A stretch of 64,000 nucleotides of DNA from CALHRB01 sp964473465 (lineage in GTDB: Bacteria > Bacteroidota > Ignavibacteria > Kapaibacteriales > UBA2268): assembly GCA_964473465.1 (NCBI GenBank), contig CAYYPE010000001.1:124001-188000 (forward strand), in the 5' to 3' direction. The notes below the pieces were generated by a model. That model saw nothing but the letters and a program-made list of their open reading frames with translations. It was not told the DNA's origin and did no database searches. A program made the position numbers and the translations under genes. Below are positions 6,398-16,176 of this stretch, piece by piece. Each line of letters starts with the position of its first letter. The first letter of the stretch is position 1.

Positions 6398-8836
6398 TTA
6401 CCATTGAGCTCCGCTAATTGAAAACATCAGCTTGGGTTTTGAAGTCTGTGAAAATCTGGCAACAAGGTCAAATCTCAAGAAAAGCAGCAAGCGGTTTAAA
6501 GCTATACCTGCCTCGAAATATAGCCCATCAGAAGTTTGAGAAGTGGAATTTTGAAGTTTTAAATTATTTTTTTCAAGATAGAGTTTTGTATTTTCTGAGA
6601 AGGAAGTCCATCCTATATTTGCCAGTGTTATGAATTCTATTCCGAAAGAGGCAATATTAGGAATTCTGAAAACGCCGGGAATAATTTCCCCGAAATTATG
6701 CTCCATAGAAATAGCAATATACTTATCACCATAGAATTCCTTGACAAGCAATCCTCGGAAAGCACTTTCTGTTGCAAAATTTGAGACAGCCGATTCGAGA
6801 CTGAAAAATTTTTGTGGGGGTGCATCTCCGGTTATCAGTCCTCCAGTTAATCTGAGGTCTAACCTCCAGAGTGGCAATGTTCGGGTTCTGACATTAAATG
6901 AGGAATAAATCCTTGTGAAGTTGAAATCACTACCGAGGATTTCAGGGTTAGAATGTTCAGTATGAAGATGGAAGCCAAGGTTTGTCAATCTTCTATAAGG
7001 ATGAAAATTAAGATTTAATTCGAATCCTACGGAGCTGTTCAGACCTTCGATAATTTTTGGATTGTCTCTGAATGAACTGTTAGAATTAAAGATTGCAAAA
7101 TTTGTATTATTATAAGAAGTTTTATGCTCTTCATACCTGAAAAAGATGCTAAAAGATGAAGGGCGAACAAAAACTTCACGCCTGAGAAATCTTAGCTGAC
7201 CCCAAGATGTTCCGGCAGAGAATTCAAATCCGTTCCTGTAATAATAATCTCCATAATCGTTTTTTGAAAGGAGTGAAAGGATAGTAATAACCGGATATTT
7301 AATAATATTGGGATTATCAATCCTTGAAAGTGTCTTATAAGCAGAAAAATTGAATGAATTTATCTCATTTTTATCGAGGAAGAATTTAATATTTCCCTCC
7401 AGAATAGGAATTTTTGATGAAAATGGGTATGCAGTATATAGACTTAATTCACCACGCTCGAAAGGTCTGAATTTTAGCCCTGCACCTAATGTAAAGCCGT
7501 TTACCCTGTTATATCTTATAACATCCTCCAAACCTGTGAAAGGTGGTCGTGTTAATTGAGCGAAGAAATTCACGACAGGTCCAAAAATTTTCTCAAGAAC
7601 ATTAGTTCCTTCGAGGGAATCCGGATTATCCCTTAATGATTGAATAGCCTGATATGCCTGAAGTTCCTCATTTCTTAGCGGGATAATGATATTATCATTC
7701 CAGAAGGCTGTGTCAAATTTATTAGCAAAGTCATTGATTTCGACCCTTCGTCTGCTGAATAAAGAATTATCAAGGGGAATGTTGACTTTATAATCGAAGG
7801 CAGAGGTTTCAATTTTAATATCGAGCCTTGGAGAAAAAATCCAGAACAAATCAGCCTGAAGAGATGAAAATATTCTAAGTCCTTTTGGAAGGAAAAAGCC
7901 ATTACCAACATCTTCGAAAGTCTGGTAATAAGAAAGTTTTGCATCAAATGGTAATTTAACTGCTTTATTAGGAATTAAATCAACAAGAACCGGACTTAAG
8001 TTTTCAGCATCAATATATACATAACCATCAAATAACTTCCTGAAATTTGAGATGGGTTGAGCTCTAATTTTTTCAATTTTTCTTTCTGAATCTTCTAATT
8101 CACCAGCTAAAGTAAAATCATAAAAATCGAGAGCATCGGGATGAAAGGGTGTTGCGATTTCCTCATTCAAAATATTCACGTAATCATCAAAGGCATTTAA
8201 ATTAGTTCCATAGGCAACATAATTGGCTTGAGGTGGAACATTAGCACTTTGCCTTCGTTGAATAATTTCGTTATAGTATAAGTCAGGCTTCTTGAAATAA
8301 CCAAGAGAGTAAGATTCAAAAATCGAAACGATGGTTGTATCGGCAGGTCTGTCTGTTCTTCCAGCGGTTAGAGTGTCGGTAGATGCAACGAATTTAGTGT
8401 AAAGACTGTAAGAATAGGTTCTCAAAGAATCCATTTTCTCCAGCTTGTTTTTGATTACTTTTCTCATTAATCTTGCTCCCGGATCTTCGGCAATCACTTC
8501 AACCTGCGGCATTTCAATAGATGAGGGTTTCAGGAAAACGTCCAAATGAACATTTTTATCGGCTATTGTAACTTCCTTGTTTTCGGTTTTATAACCAACA
8601 AAAGAAAAGCTAAGCTGATATGTTCCGGGGAATAAATGTAATTCAAAATAACCTCGTGAATTTGAAAAAGTCCCTGTCTGGATATTCTTGATCTTCACAG
8701 TTACAAAGCCCATAATATCTCCGGTTGAAGAATCCCTGATGGTGCCGGAGATTTTATGTCTTGCCGATGGTTCAGAATAAACCAGCGAAGAGGACATAAC
8801 AATCATAAGGAAATATATTAATATTCTTATTGGCAT
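6398..8836 (-). CDS. DUF5686-type outer-membrane protein with carboxypeptidase-like regulatory domain
   Basis: This 812-residue protein starts with a signal peptide (about residues 1-21). A CarboxypepD_reg-like beta-sandwich follows (about 28-108), with GTIRDSSTGDIMGFVTVKI and FSFVGYKTENKEVTI. Beyond it is a long DUF5686 region (from about residue 115, ARLMRKVIKNK, to the end), predicted to end in an outer-membrane beta-barrel rich in aromatic alternating strands. Such proteins are common in Bacteroidota; the exact role is unknown. It is not a TonB receptor because no plug domain is seen. It is a single gene on the minus strand, divergent from the T9SS cargo cluster, with 163 bases between. 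Confidence 0.82.
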   Translation of the reverse strand: MPIRILIYFLMIVMSSSLVYSEPSARHKISGTIRDSSTGDIMGFVTVKIKNIQTGTFSNSRGYFELHLFPGTYQLSFSFVGYKTENKEVTIADKNVHLDVFLKPSSIEMPQVEVIAEDPGARLMRKVIKNKLEKMDSLRTYSYSLYTKFVASTDTLTAGRTDRPADTTIVSIFESYSLGYFKKPDLYYNEIIQRRQSANVPPQANYVAYGTNLNAFDDYVNILNEEIATPFHPDALDFYDFTLAGELEDSERKIEKIRAQPISNFRKLFDGYVYIDAENLSPVLVDLIPNKAVKLPFDAKLSYYQTFEDVGNGFFLPKGLRIFSSLQADLFWIFSPRLDIKIETSAFDYKVNIPLDNSLFSRRRVEINDFANKFDTAFWNDNIIIPLRNEELQAYQAIQSLRDNPDSLEGTNVLEKIFGPVVNFFAQLTRPPFTGLEDVIRYNRVNGFTLGAGLKFRPFERGELSLYTAYPFSSKIPILEGNIKFFLDKNEINSFNFSAYKTLSRIDNPNIIKYPVITILSLLSKNDYGDYYYRNGFEFSAGTSWGQLRFLRREVFVRPSSFSIFFRYEEHKTSYNNTNFAIFNSNSSFRDNPKIIEGLNSSVGFELNLNFHPYRRLTNLGFHLHTEHSNPEILGSDFNFTRIYSSFNVRTRTLPLWRLDLRLTGGLITGDAPPQKFFSLESAVSNFATESAFRGLLVKEFYGDKYIAISMEHNFGEIIPGVFRIPNIASFGIEFITLANIGWTSFSENTKLYLEKNNLKLQNSTSQTSDGLYFEAGIALNRLLLFLRFDLVARFSQTSKPKLMFSISGAQW

Positions 8837-8999
8837 CAGTTGATTTAAAAATTAAAATTTGGCAAATAAAAAAACGATATTGATTGATATTTGTTTATTT
8901 TTTGGAATTATGACAATGTATAAAAATAAACTAATATGAAAAATTATTTCGATAAAAATTTGTAACATATATAAAATTAAAGTGTTAATTTAAATTGTT

Positions 9000-10802
9000 A
9001 TGTTAAGATATTTGATAATATTTTACCTGTCTATTTTTTTGGCTTTTTCGCAGAAAGAGGCATCTATTTGGTATTTTGGCGAAGGAGCAGGGCTGAAATT
9101 TGAAAATTCTACTAATTCCCCTATAGTTTTAACCGACGGATCTATGACAGCACCGGAAGGATGCTGTTCAATTTCGGATTTTGAAGGGAATCTTCTCTTT
9201 TACTCGAACGGGGAGACAATCTGGAACAAGTATCACAGGGTAATGAAAAACGGTGATGGGCTTTCGGGAAGTATTTATTCTACACAATCAGTAATTATAA
9301 TACCAAAGCCCGGGGATCAACATCTCTATTATGTTTTTACGATTAATTCGGATAATGAGAAAATCGGGCTACAATATTCAGTTGTGGACATTAGTCTTGA
9401 TAACGGGTCTGGAGAAGTAATTGAAAAGAACATCCCCGTTTTTTTCCCGGTAGCTGAAAAAATCAATGCAACAAGACATAAGAATGGCAAAGATTTCTGG
9501 ATAATTACCCACGAACTTTACTCTAACAGGTTTGTAGCATTTTTACTAACAAAAGATGGTTTACAGCCAGATCCGGTATTTAGTTCAGCAGGTATGACCT
9601 ACTCAGGAAACAGAAGTATAAATATGGGGTCACTAAAAATTTCACCGGACGGGAAAAAGCTGGTGTGTGGGGTCTTTTCGAAATTTACCTTTGAGCTTTT
9701 TGATTTTAATAATGAAACCGGTAAAGTTTACAACCCGATATCAATTCCGACGAATGAGTCATTAAATGCCTATTCGTGCGAGTTTTCACCTGATACAAAA
9801 AAGCTTTATACTTCAAGTTTTGATTCTTTTGTGAGGCTTTATCAGTATGATTTAAGTTCAGGCAATGCTAAGGATATCATAAATTCAGCGGTTCTGATTG
9901 CAGATATTGATGCAATCAATGTATTGGGGACATTACAATTGGCACCTGACGGAAAAATATATCTTGCCAGTAATAAAAGTTATTATCTTGGTGTTATCGA
10001 AAAGCCTAATGAATCGGGTTTAAACTGTGGATATAATCCAAAGGGCGTTTTTCTCAATAATAAAATCTGCAGACTTGGGCTACCAAATATTATATATGAC
10101 TACTACAACCCCGAATTAATTTCAATATCAGTAAGTTTGCCAGATACATCTGCTTATGTTGGAGATATGATAAGTCTTCCTTTAATACTTAAGAACCATA
10201 ACCTGAAGAAACCAAAAGGTGTTTATTCATACTCTGCAACAATTGTAATAGATGTAAGGCTTTTAGAAATTAAAGAGGTGAAAGGTGCATTGATTACGAG
10301 CAACAAAATTATTGACGGTAAAAGATATCTCACTATCGAATCTGATTATCTGATATTAGATAGCGATGAATTCGTTCTGGCTGAAATCGTTGGATTAGTT
10401 CTTCTGGGTTCCTCCCGTGAAAATAAATTGGAAATAAAGGATTTTCAAATTTCTGATGATGCGACAATTAACAAAAAGGATGGAAGTTTGATTTTAAAAG
10501 GTGTATGTCAGTTTAACCTAAATCAGATAACAAAGATCAATGAACCAAGTTTAGAGATTTATCCAAATCCGAGCGATGGCTTGATAAGTCTTAATATCAA
10601 AAATTTCCCGGAAGGTTTGTATGATATTGAAATTTATGGTTTAGAAGGCAGGATTGTATTTAATGATAAACTTACTATATTTGAAAATGAGAAAGTAGAA
10701 GTAATAAGAAAATACAATCTGGAACCCGGGAATGGGGTTTATAAAGTTGAAATCAGGAATAGGAACATTTTTATTGATGACTTTTTAATAATAATTAAAT
10801 AA
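9000..10802 (+). CDS. T9SS cargo: beta-propeller-like N-terminus, cohesin-like domain, sorting domain
   Basis: This 600-residue secreted protein has a short signal peptide (about 1-17, ending AFSQ). Its large N-terminal region (about 20-375) repeats propeller-like blades, such as ISDFEGNLLFYSNG, KISPDGKKLVCGVF and QLAPDGKIYLAS. A cohesin-like beta-domain (about 380-500) begins VSLPDTSAYVGDMISLPL. A type A T9SS sorting domain (about 520-600) begins LEIYPNPSDG. Cargo of this type crosses the outer membrane through the T9SS. The next gene follows 4 bases after its stop and shares the N-terminal domain. Ligand or function is unknown. Confidence 0.85.
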   Translation: MLRYLIIFYLSIFLAFSQKEASIWYFGEGAGLKFENSTNSPIVLTDGSMTAPEGCCSISDFEGNLLFYSNGETIWNKYHRVMKNGDGLSGSIYSTQSVIIIPKPGDQHLYYVFTINSDNEKIGLQYSVVDISLDNGSGEVIEKNIPVFFPVAEKINATRHKNGKDFWIITHELYSNRFVAFLLTKDGLQPDPVFSSAGMTYSGNRSINMGSLKISPDGKKLVCGVFSKFTFELFDFNNETGKVYNPISIPTNESLNAYSCEFSPDTKKLYTSSFDSFVRLYQYDLSSGNAKDIINSAVLIADIDAINVLGTLQLAPDGKIYLASNKSYYLGVIEKPNESGLNCGYNPKGVFLNNKICRLGLPNIIYDYYNPELISISVSLPDTSAYVGDMISLPLILKNHNLKKPKGVYSYSATIVIDVRLLEIKEVKGALITSNKIIDGKRYLTIESDYLILDSDEFVLAEIVGLVLLGSSRENKLEIKDFQISDDATINKKDGSLILKGVCQFNLNQITKINEPSLEIYPNPSDGLISLNIKNFPEGLYDIEIYGLEGRIVFNDKLTIFENEKVEVIRKYNLEPGNGVYKVEIRNRNIFIDDFLIIIK

Positions 10803-10806
10803 TTAA

Positions 10807-13800
10807 ATGTTAAAAATAGCTACTAAGTATATAATATTAATATCAATATTCTTTTCAATTTATTCGGGCGAAATTTACTCCCAAAAGGAAGCTTACAACT
10901 GGTATTTTGGCGAGAGGGCAGGTATAACTTTTCTGCCAGATGGAAAAAATCCGAGAGCCCTGACAAATGCGGCATCTTTGTTCAATCAGCTCGAAGGAGT
11001 AGCATCAATATCAGATAAGGATGGAAACTTACTTTTCTACACAGATGGAAGCAACATCTGGGACAGAAGGCATTACCTTATGCCAAACGGAAGTGGATTG
11101 CTCGGAAATTTCTCAGCAACACAGTCAGCAGTGATTGTTCCACAACCCGAAAGAAAAGGTATATATTATATTTTCACGGTTGATGCAATAGGCGGGGGAA
11201 ACGGCTGCAGATATTCAATAGTTGATATGTCATTGAATTTTGGCTATGGCGATGTTATTCAAAAAGAAAAAAATATTCTTTTATTCTCCCCCGCAGCGGA
11301 AAAAATAACTGCTGTCGTTCACAGAAACAGCATTAATATCTGGATAATAACCCATGAGTTTTTGACCAACAAATTCAGAGTATATCTGTTAACAAGGAAC
11401 GGCTTAAATGTACCGATAATACAGGCGATTGGGAGTATCCACGGACGAGCAGCAGATGATATTTTTAACTCTATTGGCTATATGAAAGCCTCGCCGGACG
11501 GGAAAAAAATTGCCCTTGCTATTTGTAAGGACAGCAAGATAGAAATTTTTGATTTCAATAATTCAAATGGAAATTTATCAAATCCGATTTCGATAACAGA
11601 CACAAAATATTTTAATGCTTATGGCATAGAATTCTCTCAGGATGCCTCAAAACTTTATGTTTCAACAAGTTTCATAAATTTTACTCAGGTCTATCAATTA
11701 AACCTTCGAGCTGGCACAAGAGAAAGAATAGCAGCTTCAGCAGTTGAGGTGGGTAATCCCGCAAGTTATTACGGGGCTTTGCAACTTGGACCCGATTGGA
11801 AGATATATGTTAGCAGGAAGGACGAAACCTGGCTGGCTGTGATTAACAACCCAAATGCAAGTGGGGTAGCTTGTGGATATACCGATCAGGGAGTTAATCT
11901 TATGGGAAGAAAAGCTCAACAAGGACTTCCGACCTTCATACAAAGCTATTTCTCAATAGATACCGATATTTTTACTAATTCCCCGATTTGCGAGGGAGAG
12001 TCCCTTGAAATTGAAGCAAAGGAAACACAGGGTGCCACATATAGATGGACTGGACCAAACAATTTTTCTTCTAATTTTAGAAAATTGATTATACCAAATG
12101 CTAAACCCAATCTGACCGGGATGTATTACTTAAGAATTACTCTCTCGGGTAACAATTACTTTGATAGTGTTTATATACAGGTGAATCCAAAACCAAAAGC
12201 AAAGATTAATCCACTTGGGAATATTGTTTTTTGCCAAGGCGATAGCGTAGTTCTCGAAGCACCGGCAGGAAAGGATTATTTTTACAAATGGTCAACAGAA
12301 GAAACAAGCCAGAGGATTACTGTTAAAAGGTCAGGAGAATATTCTTTGATAGTAACAAATGAATTTGGTTGCAATGATACGGCGAATATCAAAATTATTG
12401 CTCACCAAAATCCATTAGTTAGGATAAACGTTCAGGGTAAAACTAAATTCTGTTCTGGGGATTCAGTGATTTTATCATCGAGTATAGTTGGAAGCGGTTA
12501 TCAATATAATTGGTCAACTGGCGAGAAAACCCGTCAGATAATTGTTAAATCTTCAGGCAGATATATTTTAACACTTACAACATCCGAAGGTTGCAAATCT
12601 TCAGATTCGATTGATATATTTGTTAGTCCAAAGCCGAGCCCGATAATCACTATTACAGGGGGCAGCAAATGCGAAGGTGATACTGCTATTTTAGGTCTAA
12701 CAAAGACCTACCTCGCATATCTCTGGTCAACAGGTGAAACTACCCCGAAAATTAAAGCTTACCGGCCGGGGAGGTATAATGTTTCTGTTGTTGATTCTAA
12801 CAACTGCTCTGGTGAAACTTTTATTGATTTAGAGTTCAACAAGAAACCCGATATTGAATTAACAGGTGACACATTGATATGCGAAGGGGAGGAAACAACA
12901 ATATCAACAAAAGATAAATATTATTCATATTTATGGTCAACCGGAGAAACTACAAATTCGATAAAAATCTATAAAGAAGGGACTTATAATTTGCAGGTTA
13001 ATGATAGTAACGGTTGCTCGAGTTCAAAAAGTTTTCGCATAATAAAATATGATATTCAACTTGAAGGTGCGGACCTGATTGATTTTGATTCTGTTCCGGG
13101 AAACTCATTTAATACAAGAGATTTAATATTTAGAAACAAAGGAAAACATGACTTCAGGATCAAATCAATTTTGATTTCAAACGCAGAATCAGTTTTTGAA
13201 TTAGATATTAGCAAAACATTTCCAATAGATTTAAAGAGCTCAGAGAATTTTCAATTTACTGTCCGATTTAAACCGCAAACTCTGAATACTTTCGAAGACA
13301 GTATAATAGTAGAAATTGACTATCCCTGCAATCTGAAGAAAATAATTTATCTAAGAGGGACGAGTGTGACGAATACACTTGTATTTATACCTGACACAGC
13401 AGGAGAGGTGGGAACCCCCGATTATAAAATTCCGGTTTACGTAAGGAAACTTTATGAGTTCAGTTTACCAAAAGTTTTGGAATTTGAAATAAGAATTAGT
13501 TACGAGGATAATTACTATGCATTAAACGACAACAGCCCTAATATTAAATCCAAAGAATTAACAGGAAACATAAGAAGATTGACAATTGAAGGTGTTGTGG
13601 ACAATATATCAACAAACAACACTCAAATAGCCGAATTAGTTGGACTTGTATGTTTAGGAGATGGTCCGGGAACAAAATTAAAGATAGACTCATTCGCTTG
13701 GAAAAATCAATTGATGTCAACTGAAACAAGGGATGGAAGTTTGATGATAACAGGTGTTTGTAAGCCGGAAATTGCAAGGATTAAACCTTATTTGATTACA

Positions 13801-14058
13801 ACAATTCGACTTTTTGCTGCTGATTTTGATAATAATGCAATTGCTGAAATTAAATCAGAATCAATCGGATACTATTATCTAAGTATTTTCAATATTAATG
13901 GTATTATGGTCGAAAATATTGAATGGTATAGAACTGATGATAAGTTAGAAGAACGAAGAATTAATTTAGACTTTAAAAGATATGGGGCAGGAGTATATTT
14001 CCTAAGATTGATTTCACCCGATGGTATTCAGGTGAAAAAACTAAATATTTTAAAATAG
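10807..14058 (+). CDS. T9SS cargo: beta-propeller-like domain, five Ig/PKD-like repeats, ASH-like and cohesin-like domains
   Basis: This 1083-residue secreted protein has a signal peptide (about 1-26) and a propeller-like N-terminal domain (about 28-385) clearly homologous to the upstream gene (GNLLFYTDGSNIWDRRH, ASPDGKKIALA). Five repeats follow (about 390-750), each opening CxGxxxxL and carrying YxWSTGETT-type strands; the last two read YLWSTGETT almost identically. Next come an ASPM-SPD2-Hydin-like beta-domain (about 750-855), a cohesin-like domain (about 860-990, VFIPDTAGEVGTPDYKIPV) and a C-terminal sorting-like domain ending VKKLNILK. The sorting domain lacks a clear YPNP. It probably acts as a surface adhesin or structural protein. 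Confidence 0.82.
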   Translation: MLKIATKYIILISIFFSIYSGEIYSQKEAYNWYFGERAGITFLPDGKNPRALTNAASLFNQLEGVASISDKDGNLLFYTDGSNIWDRRHYLMPNGSGLLGNFSATQSAVIVPQPERKGIYYIFTVDAIGGGNGCRYSIVDMSLNFGYGDVIQKEKNILLFSPAAEKITAVVHRNSINIWIITHEFLTNKFRVYLLTRNGLNVPIIQAIGSIHGRAADDIFNSIGYMKASPDGKKIALAICKDSKIEIFDFNNSNGNLSNPISITDTKYFNAYGIEFSQDASKLYVSTSFINFTQVYQLNLRAGTRERIAASAVEVGNPASYYGALQLGPDWKIYVSRKDETWLAVINNPNASGVACGYTDQGVNLMGRKAQQGLPTFIQSYFSIDTDIFTNSPICEGESLEIEAKETQGATYRWTGPNNFSSNFRKLIIPNAKPNLTGMYYLRITLSGNNYFDSVYIQVNPKPKAKINPLGNIVFCQGDSVVLEAPAGKDYFYKWSTEETSQRITVKRSGEYSLIVTNEFGCNDTANIKIIAHQNPLVRINVQGKTKFCSGDSVILSSSIVGSGYQYNWSTGEKTRQIIVKSSGRYILTLTTSEGCKSSDSIDIFVSPKPSPIITITGGSKCEGDTAILGLTKTYLAYLWSTGETTPKIKAYRPGRYNVSVVDSNNCSGETFIDLEFNKKPDIELTGDTLICEGEETTISTKDKYYSYLWSTGETTNSIKIYKEGTYNLQVNDSNGCSSSKSFRIIKYDIQLEGADLIDFDSVPGNSFNTRDLIFRNKGKHDFRIKSILISNAESVFELDISKTFPIDLKSSENFQFTVRFKPQTLNTFEDSIIVEIDYPCNLKKIIYLRGTSVTNTLVFIPDTAGEVGTPDYKIPVYVRKLYEFSLPKVLEFEIRISYEDNYYALNDNSPNIKSKELTGNIRRLTIEGVVDNISTNNTQIAELVGLVCLGDGPGTKLKIDSFAWKNQLMSTETRDGSLMITGVCKPEIARIKPYLITTIRLFAADFDNNAIAEIKSESIGYYYLSIFNINGIMVENIEWYRTDDKLEERRINLDFKRYGAGVYFLRLISPDGIQVKKLNILK

Positions 14059-14096
14059 AAAAAATTTAAGCAACTCAATTTAATCCGGCTGATATT

Positions 14097-16175
14097 ATGA
14101 AAAAGTTTCTGATAATATTATTGTTTATTCAGTTTTCTGTGTCTTTGATAGCTGGATTAAATAATAATGTCATATCACGAAGTGCCTGCGGATTAAAAGT
14201 AATTCATAAAAACATAGAGATAACATACAGACATACAAGTTTCAAAGGCACTCAAATGCCGGTTTTGTTTGAAATCACCGAGTTACCTGATTCTTGTTAT
14301 GTAATAGAAAATGCAATTCTGTGGTGGACTGTTTCATATTGGAAGAAAATCGAAAAACCAGTTGTAAAAGTAAATTTTGGTAACGAGATAAAGAATTTCA
14401 AGGCAAAAATAACGGGTGAAGCTGGTCCGAAATGTTGGGTTGAAAGGGGGACTCTTGGATATCGGGCAGACATAACAGATGCTATAACCGGAAATGGATT
14501 ATATTATATTTCGGTAGAAACATCAGAGTTGGAGACTGATGGATTGACTCTTTTGATAATTTACCGGGATTTAAATTCTAAATCGGAAGGCCATCTTTAC
14601 ATCCGTGATGGGCTTATAACTAAGGGAGACGGAACTAATTATCAGGATACTACTCAGGTGTTAGATGGCTTCAAAGCGTGTGATAATTCAGATTCAGCAT
14701 GGGGTCTTGTTATAATTTCAGATATTCAGGGAGCTGATTTTTCCTATAGAATGATTGTAAATGGTGATGTCAATCCTTACCAACCAAAATTCTGGAATTC
14801 AGAAATGATGAATACAATGGTAAAGAAGAATCAAACTTCAGCTTTGTTTGGGGTTGGAGCGGTAATGGATTGCTATTCGTGGGTTCTTATGGGATTATAT
14901 TTTCAAACTTCTAATTGCACAAATTGTTTCCCTGATAAGCAAACTTATGCAAATTTTAAAGATACAATTGTCTGTCAGGATAGTGATTTACTAATTCAGG
15001 GATTTGGGGCTGACAAATATGAATGGATTGATGAAAATGGAAAAATTATCGGAAGAGGTAGAACATTCAACTACAGAGCTTCCAAGAATACAAAATTGAT
15101 TATTCGGGGGCTATTTAATTCCTGCGGAGTGATTGAAGATACATTATCTATCAGGGTAATCAGAAAACCGGCGATAACAGTCATTTCAAATCCAATCGAA
15201 TCGGCTTGTGTGATGACACCAAAAAGATTAAAGGTTAAGATAAAGAATGAAAGCGAACAGAATGAAAGGATTGAAGGCATAACACTTAAAAATGGGACAG
15301 ATTTCAATTTAATAAGTAGGTTTAATTTTCCTTTTGAATTATTAGCAAAGACTGGGTTAGAAATAGAGATTGAATTTAACCCAACCAAAATAGGCAAAAT
15401 AAGCGATTCCCTGTTGTTTGAAATAAAAAATCAGTGCCAGTCAATTTATCCAATTAAATTGATGGGCGAGGGACTGATAAATAACTCTTTTGTTTCTCTG
15501 CCGGACACAACAGCAATAATAGGGATAAGGGATTTTAATATTCCATTAAAAGGGAGATTAATATGCGAGATATATGACTCAGTTTATATTAGATATGAGG
15601 GTGTAATATCTTTTGAAAACTCTGCTTTTGAGCCTGAAATTAGTAAAAGTGTCAATATTAATCAGAGTTATGTTCAAAATGGAAACAGAAAGTTAAAAGT
15701 AAGCGGAAGAATATTTAATATAATTGATTCAACATCTACTCTTGCTGTGATAAATGGCACTGTTCTTCATGGGAGTTATCGAACAACTCCTTTGATAATA
15801 GAGGAATTCAGTTGGGAAGACGATGCAATTAGTGTCGTTAAAGACGATGGAAGCCTGACTGTTGATGCCTGCGTTTATGAACTTGGTAAGATTCAATTAT
15901 TGAAGATGCTTGAATTCAACATGAAACCAAATCCAGCAAATGATAGAGTAAAATTGGAAATTATAAATTTCAGCCCAGATTCAAGTTTTTCGGACATTGC
16001 TAAATTGAAAGTTTTCAACAGTATTGGGGAACAAGTCATTTACTCGGAATTTAAAGGTAATAGCGATAGGATTGAGAAAGATTTGGATGTTTCTTTTCTT
16101 GCTTCAGGTTTATATAATATTATCTTAGAATCAGCAAAGGGATACATTTACAAGCAATTATTTATAATTCGATAG
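14097..16175 (+). CDS. T9SS cargo with ASH-like and cohesin-like domains
   Basis: This 692-residue secreted protein has a signal peptide (about 1-20). Its N-terminal domain (about 25-285) is rich in Trp, Tyr and Cys (CYVIENAILWWTVSYW, TSNCTNCFPD) and resembles DUF3344-type extracellular domains, though only loosely. An ASH-like domain (about 355-462) and a cohesin-like domain (about 465-600, VSLPDTTAIIGIRDFNIPL) match the same two domains of the upstream protein. A sorting domain (about 610-692) contains MKPNPANDRVKLEI. The gene is third in a plus-strand series with gaps of 4 and 38 bases, probably one operon. It ends one base from the convergent GAF/GGDEF gene. Confidence 0.8.
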   Translation: MKKFLIILLFIQFSVSLIAGLNNNVISRSACGLKVIHKNIEITYRHTSFKGTQMPVLFEITELPDSCYVIENAILWWTVSYWKKIEKPVVKVNFGNEIKNFKAKITGEAGPKCWVERGTLGYRADITDAITGNGLYYISVETSELETDGLTLLIIYRDLNSKSEGHLYIRDGLITKGDGTNYQDTTQVLDGFKACDNSDSAWGLVIISDIQGADFSYRMIVNGDVNPYQPKFWNSEMMNTMVKKNQTSALFGVGAVMDCYSWVLMGLYFQTSNCTNCFPDKQTYANFKDTIVCQDSDLLIQGFGADKYEWIDENGKIIGRGRTFNYRASKNTKLIIRGLFNSCGVIEDTLSIRVIRKPAITVISNPIESACVMTPKRLKVKIKNESEQNERIEGITLKNGTDFNLISRFNFPFELLAKTGLEIEIEFNPTKIGKISDSLLFEIKNQCQSIYPIKLMGEGLINNSFVSLPDTTAIIGIRDFNIPLKGRLICEIYDSVYIRYEGVISFENSAFEPEISKSVNINQSYVQNGNRKLKVSGRIFNIIDSTSTLAVINGTVLHGSYRTTPLIIEEFSWEDDAISVVKDDGSLTVDACVYELGKIQLLKMLEFNMKPNPANDRVKLEIINFSPDSSFSDIAKLKVFNSIGEQVIYSEFKGNSDRIEKDLDVSFLASGLYNIILESAKGYIYKQLFIIR

Positions 16176-16176
16176 A

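Noticed and set aside
6418..6633. 71-codon plus-strand frame at the end of the DUF5686 gene
   Set aside because: Lies fully antisense to a well-supported gene and shows no protein features.
12661..13040. Repeated YLWSTGETT units at DNA level, considered as a mobile or CRISPR-like repeat
   Set aside because: The repeats are protein-level Ig/PKD-type units with diverged codons, not identical DNA repeats with spacers.
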